Shown here: positions 6,872 through 14,860 of the stretch, piece by piece | Layout: every line of letters starts with the position of its first letter | Numbering within the stretch: position 1 is the first letter of the stretch | Source of the DNA: Candidatus Babelota bacterium | GTDB lineage: Bacteria; Babelota; Babeliae; Babelales; JAUPTZ01 | Length of the DNA stretch: 20,473 bases | Direction: 5' to 3' | Assembly (NCBI GenBank): GCA_030917105.1 | Contig: JAUPVI010000003.1 | Span: 1 to 20,473, forward strand | Translations under genes and position numbers: made by a program | Notes under the pieces: model-generated | Seen by the model: the letters and a program-made list of their open reading frames with translations, nothing else | The model's database searches: none | Told to the model about the DNA's origin: nothing

Positions 6872-8667
6872 GCTCAGTGTTTAGCTTTATTAAGCAGCAG
6901 GTGCCCATTGTACAAGAAGTTGGTCGCTATGTACGATTACGCCAAGCTGGTTCATATCTGAAAGGTTCCTGTCCATTCCACAAGGAAACCGATGCGTCGT
7001 TTACCGTCAGTCCCGATAAAGGGATTTTTTATTGTTTTGGTTGTCATGCAACGGGAGATGTGCTCTCGTTTGTGGCAAAAGTAGAAAATTTGAGTCCATT
7101 TGAGGCCGCAAAACAACTTATCGATTCACACGGACTGAAAGTTCCTGAAGAGTTGCTTCGTCATGCAGCAAGCGGTGTAAAGCAAAGCGAAGAAAAAGCC
7201 TCGTATTTTGCGTTGCACAAATGTGTTGCGGTATGGGCACATCAACAGCTTCGAGCGCATAAACATGCCTATGACTATGTGTTGGCACGTGGCATTACTG
7301 ATCAAATGATTGACCTCTTTATGATTGGTTTTTTCCCCTCTGGTACGCGGGCAATTAATGCGTTGTTGTCGCTCGGGATGAAGGAAAATATCCTCGCTAA
7401 AGATTTGATGGAGGCCGGTGTTTTATATGATTCCGGCAAGATGCAAATGCATTCGCCGTTTGAAGATCGTATAGTTTTTCCTATTACCGATGTTCTTGGT
7501 CGCTATTGCGGATTTGGGGGGCGTGTTTTTGTGGCAAACGATGACCGTGCTAAGTATTACAACAGCAAGGAATCACCATTTTTTGTAAAAGGTTCGTTGC
7601 TCTTTGGATACAGTGTTGCAAAAAAAACTATGCAAGAGCGTAAAGCGGTCTTTTTGGTGGAAGGGTATACCGATTGTGTTATGATGGCGCAGTATGGCTA
7701 CACCAATGTAGTTGCTACGCTGGGAACTGCCTGTACGAAAGAACATTTACAGCTTTTAGCTCGGTCGGTTGAGGTTGTGTACGTTATGTACGATGGCGAT
7801 AAAGCAGGGCGAAAAGCAATGTTGCGACTCGCAAATTTGTGCTGGCAAGTAGATCTTGAGCTTCAGGTTATAACGTTGCCAAATAATTTAGATCCCGCTG
7901 CGTATCTAAAGCAATGCCATTCGTTGGCAGAGGTGCTGCCGCAAGCGCAAGATATATTTACCTTTTTTGTTAGTGCCACTGCAGAAGAATTTGCGCAGAA
8001 AAATTTGGCAGAAAAAATGCGCATTATCGAGGAAGTCCTGGAAGTTATTGCAAAAATTTCTGATGTTGTGAAGCGTGATGTACTGCTTCAGCAGTTAAGT
8101 CATGCAGTAAGCGTTCCTATTGCTGCGTTACGTATCAAGTTGCAGGAGCAAGTGAGCGCATTTCTGAATACTGAGCAGTCTCGCATGGTGGCGCCAGTTG
8201 TGTCGGATGTGGCAATTCCTGGTCATGAGGCCGTTGATGCACAGCTTATTGCTATTAGTTTGAATAGTTTTTTACAGAATACACCACATCATATTCCATC
8301 GGACGTCGTGGCAATGCTGCCGCCTCGTGCGCGTTTAATCCATGAACATATTCTGCGTGAGCATAAAGATCACGCAGGGGTGTCGCTTATTGATGCTGTT
8401 CTTGGGTGTCTTTCAGAGGAGCAGCGGCAGTGGCTGACTGCCGCCCTTACTTTTCATGCTGGGCAAGTGAATGAGCAGGAGTTTGCTACCCTTATCAATA
8501 AAGTGGTACAGCAACGATGGAAAGAAATGGTTGGCCAAATTCGCCATGATATTGCACAGGCGTCGGCGGAAGGGAATACGGAAAAAGTTGAAGAGCTGTT
8601 GAGCAATTTTGCGCAATGGAAAGAACAAATACAACAAAAGGGGCATATGCTATGGCAAAAAAAATGA
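6868..8667 (+). CDS. dnaG: DNA primase DnaG
   Basis: 599-aa primase that makes RNA primers for chromosome replication. The N-terminal CHC2 zinc finger uses C35, H38, C56 and C59 (CPFH and CFGC). The central catalytic core includes the TOPRIM fold with E265 in VEGYTD and D309/D311 in YDGD. The C-terminal third (from about residue 410) is helical and should bind replicative helicase DnaB. GTG at 6868 is chosen as start because AAGGA sits 7 nt upstream, it overlaps the previous stop by 4 nt (GTGA), and the product then begins at the usual distance from the zinc finger. ATG at 6844 is an alternative adding 8 residues. rpoD begins 16 nt before the stop, echoing the dnaG-rpoD operon of many bacteria. 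Confidence 0.97.
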   Translation: MSSVFSFIKQQVPIVQEVGRYVRLRQAGSYLKGSCPFHKETDASFTVSPDKGIFYCFGCHATGDVLSFVAKVENLSPFEAAKQLIDSHGLKVPEELLRHAASGVKQSEEKASYFALHKCVAVWAHQQLRAHKHAYDYVLARGITDQMIDLFMIGFFPSGTRAINALLSLGMKENILAKDLMEAGVLYDSGKMQMHSPFEDRIVFPITDVLGRYCGFGGRVFVANDDRAKYYNSKESPFFVKGSLLFGYSVAKKTMQERKAVFLVEGYTDCVMMAQYGYTNVVATLGTACTKEHLQLLARSVEVVYVMYDGDKAGRKAMLRLANLCWQVDLELQVITLPNNLDPAAYLKQCHSLAEVLPQAQDIFTFFVSATAEEFAQKNLAEKMRIIEEVLEVIAKISDVVKRDVLLQQLSHAVSVPIAALRIKLQEQVSAFLNTEQSRMVAPVVSDVAIPGHEAVDAQLIAISLNSFLQNTPHHIPSDVVAMLPPRARLIHEHILREHKDHAGVSLIDAVLGCLSEEQRQWLTAALTFHAGQVNEQEFATLINKVVQQRWKEMVGQIRHDIAQASAEGNTEKVEELLSNFAQWKEQIQQKGHMLWQKK

Positions 8668-10841
8668 CTAAGGAGCTGGAGCTTGCAGCAAACGAATTGC
8701 TTGCCAAAGCGGACGCGCTAGAGAGAGAAAAAAAGAAAAAAGCAGCTCCAGCGGCTAAAGTCTTGAAGCGACGTCGTCCGGAAGATGCAGCAGTTGAAGC
8801 AGTTGCCAAAGCAAAGGCCCATGATGACGATGAAGATGAGATTGAAGTAAAGCAAAAACCGTCTTCAAAGCCGGTTATCAAGATGGTTGATACAAAGCCG
8901 ATGGTGATAAGAACTGATGCTGAGTATGCCGATCTTGAAAAGCGTGAGGAAGAAGAAGACATGTCTCTTCCTATTGACGCTCTTGTGCCGCATGAAGAAG
9001 ATACTGAAAATCGTCGGTTTCCATTTACTGAACAGTTTGAGATTTTGGTACAAAAGGGTCGTGTCGAGGGTATGCTTACCTACGAAGAATTAACCGCTTT
9101 TGCTCAAAAATACGCTATGACTGAAGAAGAATATTCTGATGTTTTGCGCATCCTGGAAAAGGAAAACATCGACTTGATCTCGCAAGAAGATTTGACCTCT
9201 GATATTTCAGTAGAAGACTTTTTAAAAGAAGATGAAACTTCTTTCCTTCCAAACAAGCAAACGAACATATCCAATTCCTTGGCGTCAGTTGATTTAGCGT
9301 CTGATGTAGAAGGGGATGATGAGTTTGGCGACAATCCGGATGGCGCAGAAAAATCAAAAATGTTCAGTGAGCCCGGTCAGTTAAATGATCCGGTAAAGCT
9401 GTACCTTAAAGAAATTGGTCGTATTCCATTGCTGAACAAGGAAACGGAGCAAGTACTTGCTGATGCAATTGCCCAGTCTAAGCGTGAGTCGATTGATGCG
9501 GTCGCGCAGTTTCCTTTTGTTGCCAAAGAATTTGTTTCATTCCGTGAAAAATTAGCGCGTGATCCGTTGATGCTCAAGAACATTATTCAGTTCTCTAGCT
9601 TTGACGAAGACAACTTGCCGATGCTTGAAGAAGAGCGCACACGATTCTTTGGATACATCGACACTGCTGAGCAGTTAATGAAGAACGAAGAAAAAATCTA
9701 TAACTCATATCGCGGCAAACTGGATACTGATGCGAAGAAAAAAGCAATGTTCAGGGAGATTGAACAGAATCGGATTGCGCTTATTAATACGCTCAAAGAA
9801 GTAGGCTTTGCTAACAAGCAGATCCGCAAGTTTGGTAAGCGGGTAGAAAAGTTGGCGCAAAAGCTGCAAGAGCGTCGCGAAGAGATGCGCAAAATTCAAG
9901 AAAAAGTTGATTTCTACGCTGGAATCAAGAAGCAAAAAGAAGGGGATGCGCAGCTTCTCGAAGAAATGGAACGCAATATGCGCGCCGCTGCCAAAATGCT
10001 TAAGAAGGTTGAGTCTGAAGCAGGCTTGCCAAAAGAACGTATTTTGGCTTTATACAAGCAGTTTGTGACGGCACAAAATCGTGATAAAAATGCGAAGGAT
10101 GACTTGGCACGCGCAAACCTTCGGTTGGTGGTTAATATTGCGAAGAAATACATTAACCGCGGCCTTCATTTCTTGGATTTGATTCAAGAAGGAAACATTG
10201 GCTTGCTCAAGGCAGTAGAAAAGTTTGTGTTTGAGCGTGGATTTAAGTTTTCAACCTATGCAACCTGGTGGATACGTCAGGCGATTACGCGCGCAATCGC
10301 GGATCAATCTCGTACTATTCGTGTACCAGTACACATGGTGGAAACGCTTAATAAGATTAACAAGATAACCCGTGCTCATATGCAGGAAACCGGTCGTGAA
10401 CCGTCATACGCACAGTTAGCTCGTGAGCTTAACCTTGATGAAAAGAAGGTTAAGAATATTATTAAGATCTCAAAAGAACCAATTTCTCTTGAAACACCAG
10501 TGGGCGACAGCGATGACACGCAGTTGAAAGACTTTATTGAGGACGGAAACGAATACACACCAATGGAAGCGGTGGTAAACGACGATCTCAAAGAAAAAGT
10601 GCGTGAAATTCTCAAGACTTTAACGCCACGCGAGGAAAAAGTGCTGAAGATGCGTTTTGGTATTGACGTTGCATCAGAACATACCCTTGAAGAGGTTGGC
10701 AAAGACTTCTCGGTAACGCGTGAGCGTATCCGCCAAATTGAGGTAAAAGCTCTTCGTAAATTACGTCATCCATCACGATCCAAGCGGCTGCAAAGCTTCT
10801 TTAACAGTGATGACAATGATACGTTGGGGGATGCAGAGTAA
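8652..10841 (+). CDS. rpoD: Primary sigma factor RpoD (sigma-70)
   Basis: 729-aa housekeeping sigma factor that directs RNA polymerase to -35/-10 promoters. Order of regions: a Lys/Ala/Glu-rich low-complexity N-terminal extension (1-115), region 1.1 (about 125-175), region 1.2 (240-275, NDPVKLYLKEIG), a long charged coiled non-conserved region, region 2 (486-560, with NLRLVVNIAKKY and TYATWWIRQ), region 3, and region 4 (656-720, TPREEKVLKMRFG and the helix-turn-helix VTRERIRQIE). The start ATG at 8652 follows AGGGG at 8 nt; an in-frame ATG at 8616 lies inside dnaG without such a site. At 729 aa it is longer than E. coli RpoD, because of the N-terminal extension and the inserted region. TATAAT/TTGACA-like promoters in the window agree with a standard sigma-70. 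Confidence 0.97.
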   Translation: MAKKMTKELELAANELLAKADALEREKKKKAAPAAKVLKRRRPEDAAVEAVAKAKAHDDDEDEIEVKQKPSSKPVIKMVDTKPMVIRTDAEYADLEKREEEEDMSLPIDALVPHEEDTENRRFPFTEQFEILVQKGRVEGMLTYEELTAFAQKYAMTEEEYSDVLRILEKENIDLISQEDLTSDISVEDFLKEDETSFLPNKQTNISNSLASVDLASDVEGDDEFGDNPDGAEKSKMFSEPGQLNDPVKLYLKEIGRIPLLNKETEQVLADAIAQSKRESIDAVAQFPFVAKEFVSFREKLARDPLMLKNIIQFSSFDEDNLPMLEEERTRFFGYIDTAEQLMKNEEKIYNSYRGKLDTDAKKKAMFREIEQNRIALINTLKEVGFANKQIRKFGKRVEKLAQKLQERREEMRKIQEKVDFYAGIKKQKEGDAQLLEEMERNMRAAAKMLKKVESEAGLPKERILALYKQFVTAQNRDKNAKDDLARANLRLVVNIAKKYINRGLHFLDLIQEGNIGLLKAVEKFVFERGFKFSTYATWWIRQAITRAIADQSRTIRVPVHMVETLNKINKITRAHMQETGREPSYAQLARELNLDEKKVKNIIKISKEPISLETPVGDSDDTQLKDFIEDGNEYTPMEAVVNDDLKEKVREILKTLTPREEKVLKMRFGIDVASEHTLEEVGKDFSVTRERIRQIEVKALRKLRHPSRSKRLQSFFNSDDNDTLGDAE

Positions 10842-10854
10842 CAATCATTGAAGT

Positions 10855-10985
10855 GGGAAATGGAGTAAATCGTTGCATTGCGTTTGCGCAATAGTGCACG
10901 CTTGTGGCGATTAGCAAGACTGTGTTCGCGATACCCATCGTTTGATGAGTGTCATGAGTCTGCTAATCAGTACGCTCCATTTCCC
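10855..10985 (+). ncRNA. Structured intergenic RNA element, class unknown
   Basis: The 215-nt gap between rpoD and truA folds tightly. A perfect 11-bp closing stem joins GGGAAATGGAG (10855-10865) to CTCCATTTCCC (10975-10985). Inside are a hairpin ATTGCG-TTTG-CGCAAT (10877-10892) and a long arm in which GATTAGC and AGACT (10909-10921, one bulged A) pair with AGTCT and GCTAATC (10957-10968). The tip holds CATC-GTTT-GATG (10936-10947). A terminator follows directly. It could be a free small RNA (6S-like in outline), a 3' tail of the rpoD message, or a leader controlling truA-cdsA. No clear promoter is seen in front, and no SRP-type GGAA-loop motif was found. Confidence 0.5.
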
Positions 10986-11037
10986 CTGTCTATACCGCCA
11001 AGGCTTATAGCCTTTGCGTTTAGGCAGGGTTTTTTTT
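10984..11037 (+). terminator. Intrinsic terminator between rpoD and truA
   Basis: CCCTGTCTA (10984-10992) pairs with TAGGCAGGG (11021-11029), with one G-U pair. Inside it, AAGGC-TTATA-GCCTT extends the stem. Eight T residues follow (11030-11037). It ends only 19 nt before the truA start, so it may act as an attenuator. Confidence 0.85.
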
Positions 11038-11056
11038 GATGGGGCTGCGGTTTCTT

Positions 11057-11824
11057 ATGAATTATTATCTTATTCGCGTTGCATACGATGGCACGGCATA
11101 CTCTGGGTGGCAAATTCAACCAAATGCAGTCTCTGTATGTGGTATTTTGCAAGAGCGTTTTGCCAAAGTTTTTGGGGTGCCATGTACTATTGTGGGAGCC
11201 TCACGAACCGATGCTGGTGTGCATGCCTATGATCAAGTTGCGCGGGTGAGCACGACGCTTGCGTTGTCACCGGCGCACATGTTGCGTGCGTGGGGCAATC
11301 GATTGCCCAGTGACATTGTGATTCGGGTTATTACAGAAACTGATGCTTCATTTCATCCGCAGTATCATGTGGCCTATAAAGAATATTGGTACCATCTTTT
11401 TTGTGTGCGACCACTGCCGTTTTTAAGTCGTTTTGGGACAGCGCTGCCGGAGTATGTCCATAGCTTTGATGTCCCGTTGTTTACACGGACTTTACAGTTG
11501 TTTGAGGGTGAGCATGATTTTACTTCTTTTGCTCGCATAGAAGAGGGGTATAACCCGGTGCGAACCGTGGATTCTATTCGCGTTGAAGAGCTTAAACGGT
11601 ATAATGCGATTCGCGTTGTTGTGCGTGGAGAAGGATTCTTGCGGTATCAAATTCGGCGAATGGTTGGTGCGGCAGTGATGGTGGCCCGAGATGGTGCAGC
11701 GGTGTCATATGATGACATTTGTTCACTCTTGAAAACGCCACAGCGAACGTCGCCGGCTTTTTTTAATATAGATGCGCAGGGGTTGTGCCTGCGAAAGATT
11801 GTGTATAAGAAGGATTTGGTATGA
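11057..11824 (+). CDS. truA: tRNA pseudouridine(38-40) synthase TruA
   Basis: 255-aa enzyme that converts uridines 38-40 of the tRNA anticodon arm to pseudouridine, keeping the reading frame stable. Family marks: the opening VAYDGTAYSGWQ, the catalytic Asp D52 in SRTDAGVHA, the HDFTSFAR segment in the middle, and FLRYQIRRMVGA near the C terminus. The start ATG at 11057 places the conserved opening at its usual distance from the N terminus; longer in-frame starts would run back into the terminator. No good ribosome binding site is seen. The stop overlaps the ATG of cdsA (ATGA), so the two are probably coupled. Confidence 0.95.
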   Translation: MNYYLIRVAYDGTAYSGWQIQPNAVSVCGILQERFAKVFGVPCTIVGASRTDAGVHAYDQVARVSTTLALSPAHMLRAWGNRLPSDIVIRVITETDASFHPQYHVAYKEYWYHLFCVRPLPFLSRFGTALPEYVHSFDVPLFTRTLQLFEGEHDFTSFARIEEGYNPVRTVDSIRVEELKRYNAIRVVVRGEGFLRYQIRRMVGAAVMVARDGAAVSYDDICSLLKTPQRTSPAFFNIDAQGLCLRKIVYKKDLV

Positions 11825-12489
11825 GTAACATGTACTCCAGACTATGGACTAGTATCGGTGGTGGCCTTGTCTTCTTTGGCCTTTACGCCTTACTCCCTTC
11901 TCTTTTTATCTGCCTTTTATTTTCTCTTTCGTGTTATATGATACTTGTTGAGTGGCCGCGCGTGCGTGGCGGCTACGATATTACCGGTGTGTATCCTGTC
12001 GTGGCTCTTGGCCTTTTGCTCATCCACGTGGTGCAATGGCATAGAGTGGCACCCTGGTATGGATTATATCCGTTTCTTGCTGCTTGGCTCGTGGATGCGG
12101 TGGCTTATCTTGTCGGTTCTTGGTGTGGGAGTCACCTCTGTTGTCCGACAATTAGCCCACGTAAAACCTGGGAAGGGGTTGCGGGAGGGATTGGCGCGTT
12201 GGTCGTTTGCCATTTAGGACTGTGGTTTTTTGGTATAACAGCTGCTTCATGGTGGTTTATGCTGTTGAGTGGGGTGGTGGTAGCAACAACCGCCATGCTT
12301 GGTGACTTGGTTATGTCCTGGTACAAGCGCCAACAGGGTATCAAAGACACCGGTGGCATGCTGCCGGGGCATGGCGGGTTGCTGGATCGTTTTGATTCGG
12401 TATTAACGGTTATACTCGTGGTAAAGTTGGTAGAGTTCTTCAGCTTGATAGAGTTTACTAGATCAATAATGGGCTGTACGATTGCTTAA
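11821..12489 (+). CDS. cdsA: Phosphatidate cytidylyltransferase (CDP-diacylglycerol synthase)
   Basis: 222-aa inner-membrane enzyme that makes CDP-diacylglycerol from CTP and phosphatidic acid, the entry to phosphatidylglycerol, the lipid donor for Lgt. The C-terminal family signature is complete (residues 166-193, with KRQQGIKDTGGMLPGHGG and LDRFDS). The preceding VDAVAYLVG and SPRKTWEG motifs are also typical. It is short compared with common CdsA proteins (about 270-285 aa) and seems to lack one or two N-terminal helices. Translation is coupled to truA by the ATGA overlap. The 3' end overlaps the convergent gene on the other strand by 4 nt, with no terminator visible between. Confidence 0.93.
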   Translation: MSNMYSRLWTSIGGGLVFFGLYALLPSLFICLLFSLSCYMILVEWPRVRGGYDITGVYPVVALGLLLIHVVQWHRVAPWYGLYPFLAAWLVDAVAYLVGSWCGSHLCCPTISPRKTWEGVAGGIGALVVCHLGLWFFGITAASWWFMLLSGVVVATTAMLGDLVMSWYKRQQGIKDTGGMLPGHGGLLDRFDSVLTVILVVKLVEFFSLIEFTRSIMGCTIA

Positions 12490-13376
12490 TCGACGATCAC
12501 TTCAAAGTTAAAGAACTTTCGGCTTGCTTTTTTTGGTCGTGTTGCCTGCGTTATTCTGTTTTCTTCGTTTTTTTGTGTGATTGCTTCTGCAAGGCTCGCA
12601 TGGAAGAGTTTTTCTAAGGCCTTGCGTTCTGAGGTAGAATTTAGCTCGGCTAATGCTATTTTTGCTTCTATAATAGAAAGAAACCATTCAACTGACTCAC
12701 TAGTAGGAGCGCAGTTTGGTATTTTGGAATACAAATGGGTGTTTGCAATGTAATCAAAAAGATCGACGACGGCTTTTTGGCGATCATCTTCTTTTGTAGC
12801 ATCTATTTTTTTAAGCACAGCTAATTTTGTTTGCGCGAGACTTTCGTACGCGCTGTCTGTGAGTGGGATTGTAATTTCGGGCTCGGCGGAGTACGAGGAA
12901 AATTCTTTGTTGCACCATTCAAGAAGATTAAATGTTTCTGTCAAAACGCCTGAAAGGGTACGATCTTTTAGTTCATGAGCACCCCAGAGCAACAGTGTAA
13001 GGTACGCAACGTATGTTTTTTCGTCATAAGACTTACCTTGCTGTGTAAAGGACTCCTTAGTGCGAAGATAGTGAGTGAAAATATTTTTAATAGTTGTTGT
13101 CTCGGCGCACGTTTTTTCTGGGAAGACTGATAGTAAAAACATCTCAACGTCCCTTGCATATTTTTCTGTTGCTGGAGAAAATCCAGATACCGGTGCATGT
13201 GTTGCAGCTACGACTGAATGCGCTGCAGTGGGACAGCAGAATGCGGTTGCAAGCGAGACAGCAGGTGTGGAGAGTGTCGACCTGGCTGCTGACTTGAGTG
13301 CGGGCAGTGTAAGCTCCGTCCCGATTAATGGCATAGAAAGCGCGATAACAAATAAGGAAATGGTAAAGTTCTTCAT
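12486..13376 (-). CDS. Secreted or periplasmic protein, unknown
   Basis: 296 aa, no family recognised. The N terminus is a classical signal sequence (MKNFTISLFVIALSMPLIG) with probable cleavage near residue 19. Next comes an Ala/Ser/Thr-rich stretch of about 50 residues, then a mainly helical, charged domain (about 70-280) with scattered Cys. The C-terminal tail is basic (RPKKASRK). AAGGAG lies 10 nt before the ATG, one of the clearest ribosome binding sites in the window. It begins 57 nt after the hisS stop on the same strand with no terminator between, so co-transcription with hisS is likely. Periplasmic or exported location is inferred from the signal only. Confidence 0.75.
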   Translation of the reverse strand: MKNFTISLFVIALSMPLIGTELTLPALKSAARSTLSTPAVSLATAFCCPTAAHSVVAATHAPVSGFSPATEKYARDVEMFLLSVFPEKTCAETTTIKNIFTHYLRTKESFTQQGKSYDEKTYVAYLTLLLWGAHELKDRTLSGVLTETFNLLEWCNKEFSSYSAEPEITIPLTDSAYESLAQTKLAVLKKIDATKEDDRQKAVVDLFDYIANTHLYSKIPNCAPTSESVEWFLSIIEAKIALAELNSTSERKALEKLFHASLAEAITQKNEENRITQATRPKKASRKFFNFEVIVD

Positions 13377-13433
13377 GAGGCAAATACTCCTTGAGTTGTA
13401 GGCGCGGGGAGTTTCAGCCTAGAGAAGTTTCCT

Positions 13434-14681
13434 TTATGAGATCAATGATTGTGCGTACGACGTTAAATCTTCCTGGCTAACGCTAATTTCGCTGCCGCTC
13501 TCCATGTCCTTCAGGCGAACCACTCCCTCATTCTTTTCCTGTTCGCCGATCAAAATAAGCCAGCGAATGCCATCGTTGTTCGCCTTTTTCATGCCTTTTT
13601 TAACGCCGCCAATGATAATATCGGTGGATAAACCAGCTCGGTGAAGCGTTTGGTGTGCCAGGAGGGCGAGCGGATTCAGTGACTCGTCAAACGGTAAAAT
13701 ACCAAAAACAGGGGTTTTGGTAGGAATTGTATGTGGGTTGCCAGCAGCTTCAAGCAACAGCACTAAGCGTTCCATGCCGATAGCAGCGCCAATAGAAGGA
13801 ATGGCTTCTTTTTGATCAAAAGCCGGCGCAAGGTCATAGCGTCCGCCGCTGCAAAAGGTACTTTGCGCCCCAAGCAGGGGCGAGGAAAATTCAAACACGA
13901 TGTTGTTGTAATAGTCCAAGCCGCGAACCAAGAGTGGGTTGTGTATCCAGCTAATGCTGAGGATCCCCAGCAAATCTTGGAGCTCTTGCCATGCCGTTTG
14001 CGAGGTTGGCGAGAGGTGGTCAGTGAGGTAGGGGGCCTTGGTGTAGAGGGCCTGACAGCCCTCATTTTTGCAGTCAAAAATGCGCAGCATGTTGGCTGTT
14101 GCGCGGGTTTGGCAGGTTGAGCAAATTTCAGCCATATGGGCATCTAAAAAGCTTTTAAGGGCCAGGCGGTGTGCTGCGCGGTCTTCCTTGGTGCCCAGGT
14201 AGTTTATGCTTAGAACGTAGTCATGGAGCCTGAGCTTGCGGGTGAACAGGTCATCAAGGAGGCTAATGAATCGAACGTCTTGGGCAACGGAGCTGATGTT
14301 AATTGCTTCCACATTGAATTGGGAGAATTGGCGCCAGCGGCCTTTTTGTGGTCGTTCATGGCGGAACATGGGACCTTCGCTAAAGACTTGCCATGGTTTA
14401 GTCGTGATGGCGGCCTCAAGATAGGCGCGCATGGTACTGGCCGTTGCCTCGGGGCGGAGGCAGAATACTTCGCGGTCGTTGGTGCTAAACGTGTACATTT
14501 CTTTACCAACAATGTCGGTTTCTTCGCCGACTGAGCGTTTGAACAGCCCTTCGTGCTCTAAGATGGGGGTTTGGATATGGGTAAAGTGGGCGGTTGAGAA
14601 ATGCTGATACGCTCCTTTATAGAGTGCGTCGTACGATCGCATGTCCAGCAAATCTTGGGTCCCTTTTACCTTTTTTATCAT
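13434..14681 (-). CDS. hisS: Histidyl-tRNA synthetase
   Basis: 415-aa class II synthetase that charges tRNA-His. Motif 2 is seen at 103-125 (GPMFRHERPQKGRWRQFSQF). The histidine-specific motif LVRGLDYYNN (251-260) and motif 3 GAAIGMERLVLLLE (298-311) follow, and an anticodon-binding domain occupies the last 95 residues. The insertion domain carries C187, C190, C204 and C209 in a C-x2-C...C-x4-C pattern, as in several bacterial HisRS, possibly binding zinc. The ATG is preceded by GGCAGG. Upstream it is divergent from the solute-binding-like gene, with about 180 nt between start codons. Confidence 0.96.
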   Translation of the reverse strand: MIKKVKGTQDLLDMRSYDALYKGAYQHFSTAHFTHIQTPILEHEGLFKRSVGEETDIVGKEMYTFSTNDREVFCLRPEATASTMRAYLEAAITTKPWQVFSEGPMFRHERPQKGRWRQFSQFNVEAINISSVAQDVRFISLLDDLFTRKLRLHDYVLSINYLGTKEDRAAHRLALKSFLDAHMAEICSTCQTRATANMLRIFDCKNEGCQALYTKAPYLTDHLSPTSQTAWQELQDLLGILSISWIHNPLLVRGLDYYNNIVFEFSSPLLGAQSTFCSGGRYDLAPAFDQKEAIPSIGAAIGMERLVLLLEAAGNPHTIPTKTPVFGILPFDESLNPLALLAHQTLHRAGLSTDIIIGGVKKGMKKANNDGIRWLILIGEQEKNEGVVRLKDMESGSEISVSQEDLTSYAQSLIS

Positions 14682-14716
14682 TGTCCTGCCTTCATTGTTA
14701 GTGCCAAAAACGCTAT

Positions 14717-14745
14717 TTGCGTTAAGGGAATTACTATTGTATACT
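14717..14745 (+). promoter_or_regulatory. Possible promoter in the hisS / 14861 divergent gap
   Basis: On the + strand, TTGCGT (14717-14722), a 17-nt spacer and TATACT (14740-14745) could drive the gene at 14861. On the - strand TACAAT (14741-14736) overlaps this -10 box and could serve hisS, although its -35 box is poor. Overlapping divergent -10 boxes would make the two genes compete for polymerase. Confidence 0.35.
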
Positions 14746-14860
14746 ACTTTTTGTGCTGTAATCTTTCTGGGCTACAGCATTATAGGTAAAACTATATCAC
14801 ATGGCCGGTTAGATTGGTAGTTGCTTGTTTCCTAAATACCTCTCTGAACGGCTTTTTACA

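Noticed and set aside
8495..8962. 155-codon Ser/Phe-rich frame antisense to the dnaG/rpoD junction
   Set aside because: Its Ser runs are the complement of the Lys/Glu-rich RpoD N terminus, so it is a composition shadow.
10855..10985. SRP 4.5S RNA, tmRNA or RNase P RNA as identity of the structured element
   Set aside because: No GGAA-capped SRP tip, no tRNA-like ends with CCA or tag peptide, and too short for RNase P RNA.
13763..14534. Several 100-126 codon frames overlapping hisS on both strands
   Set aside because: HisRS motifs are continuous in its own frame; the others show no conserved pattern.
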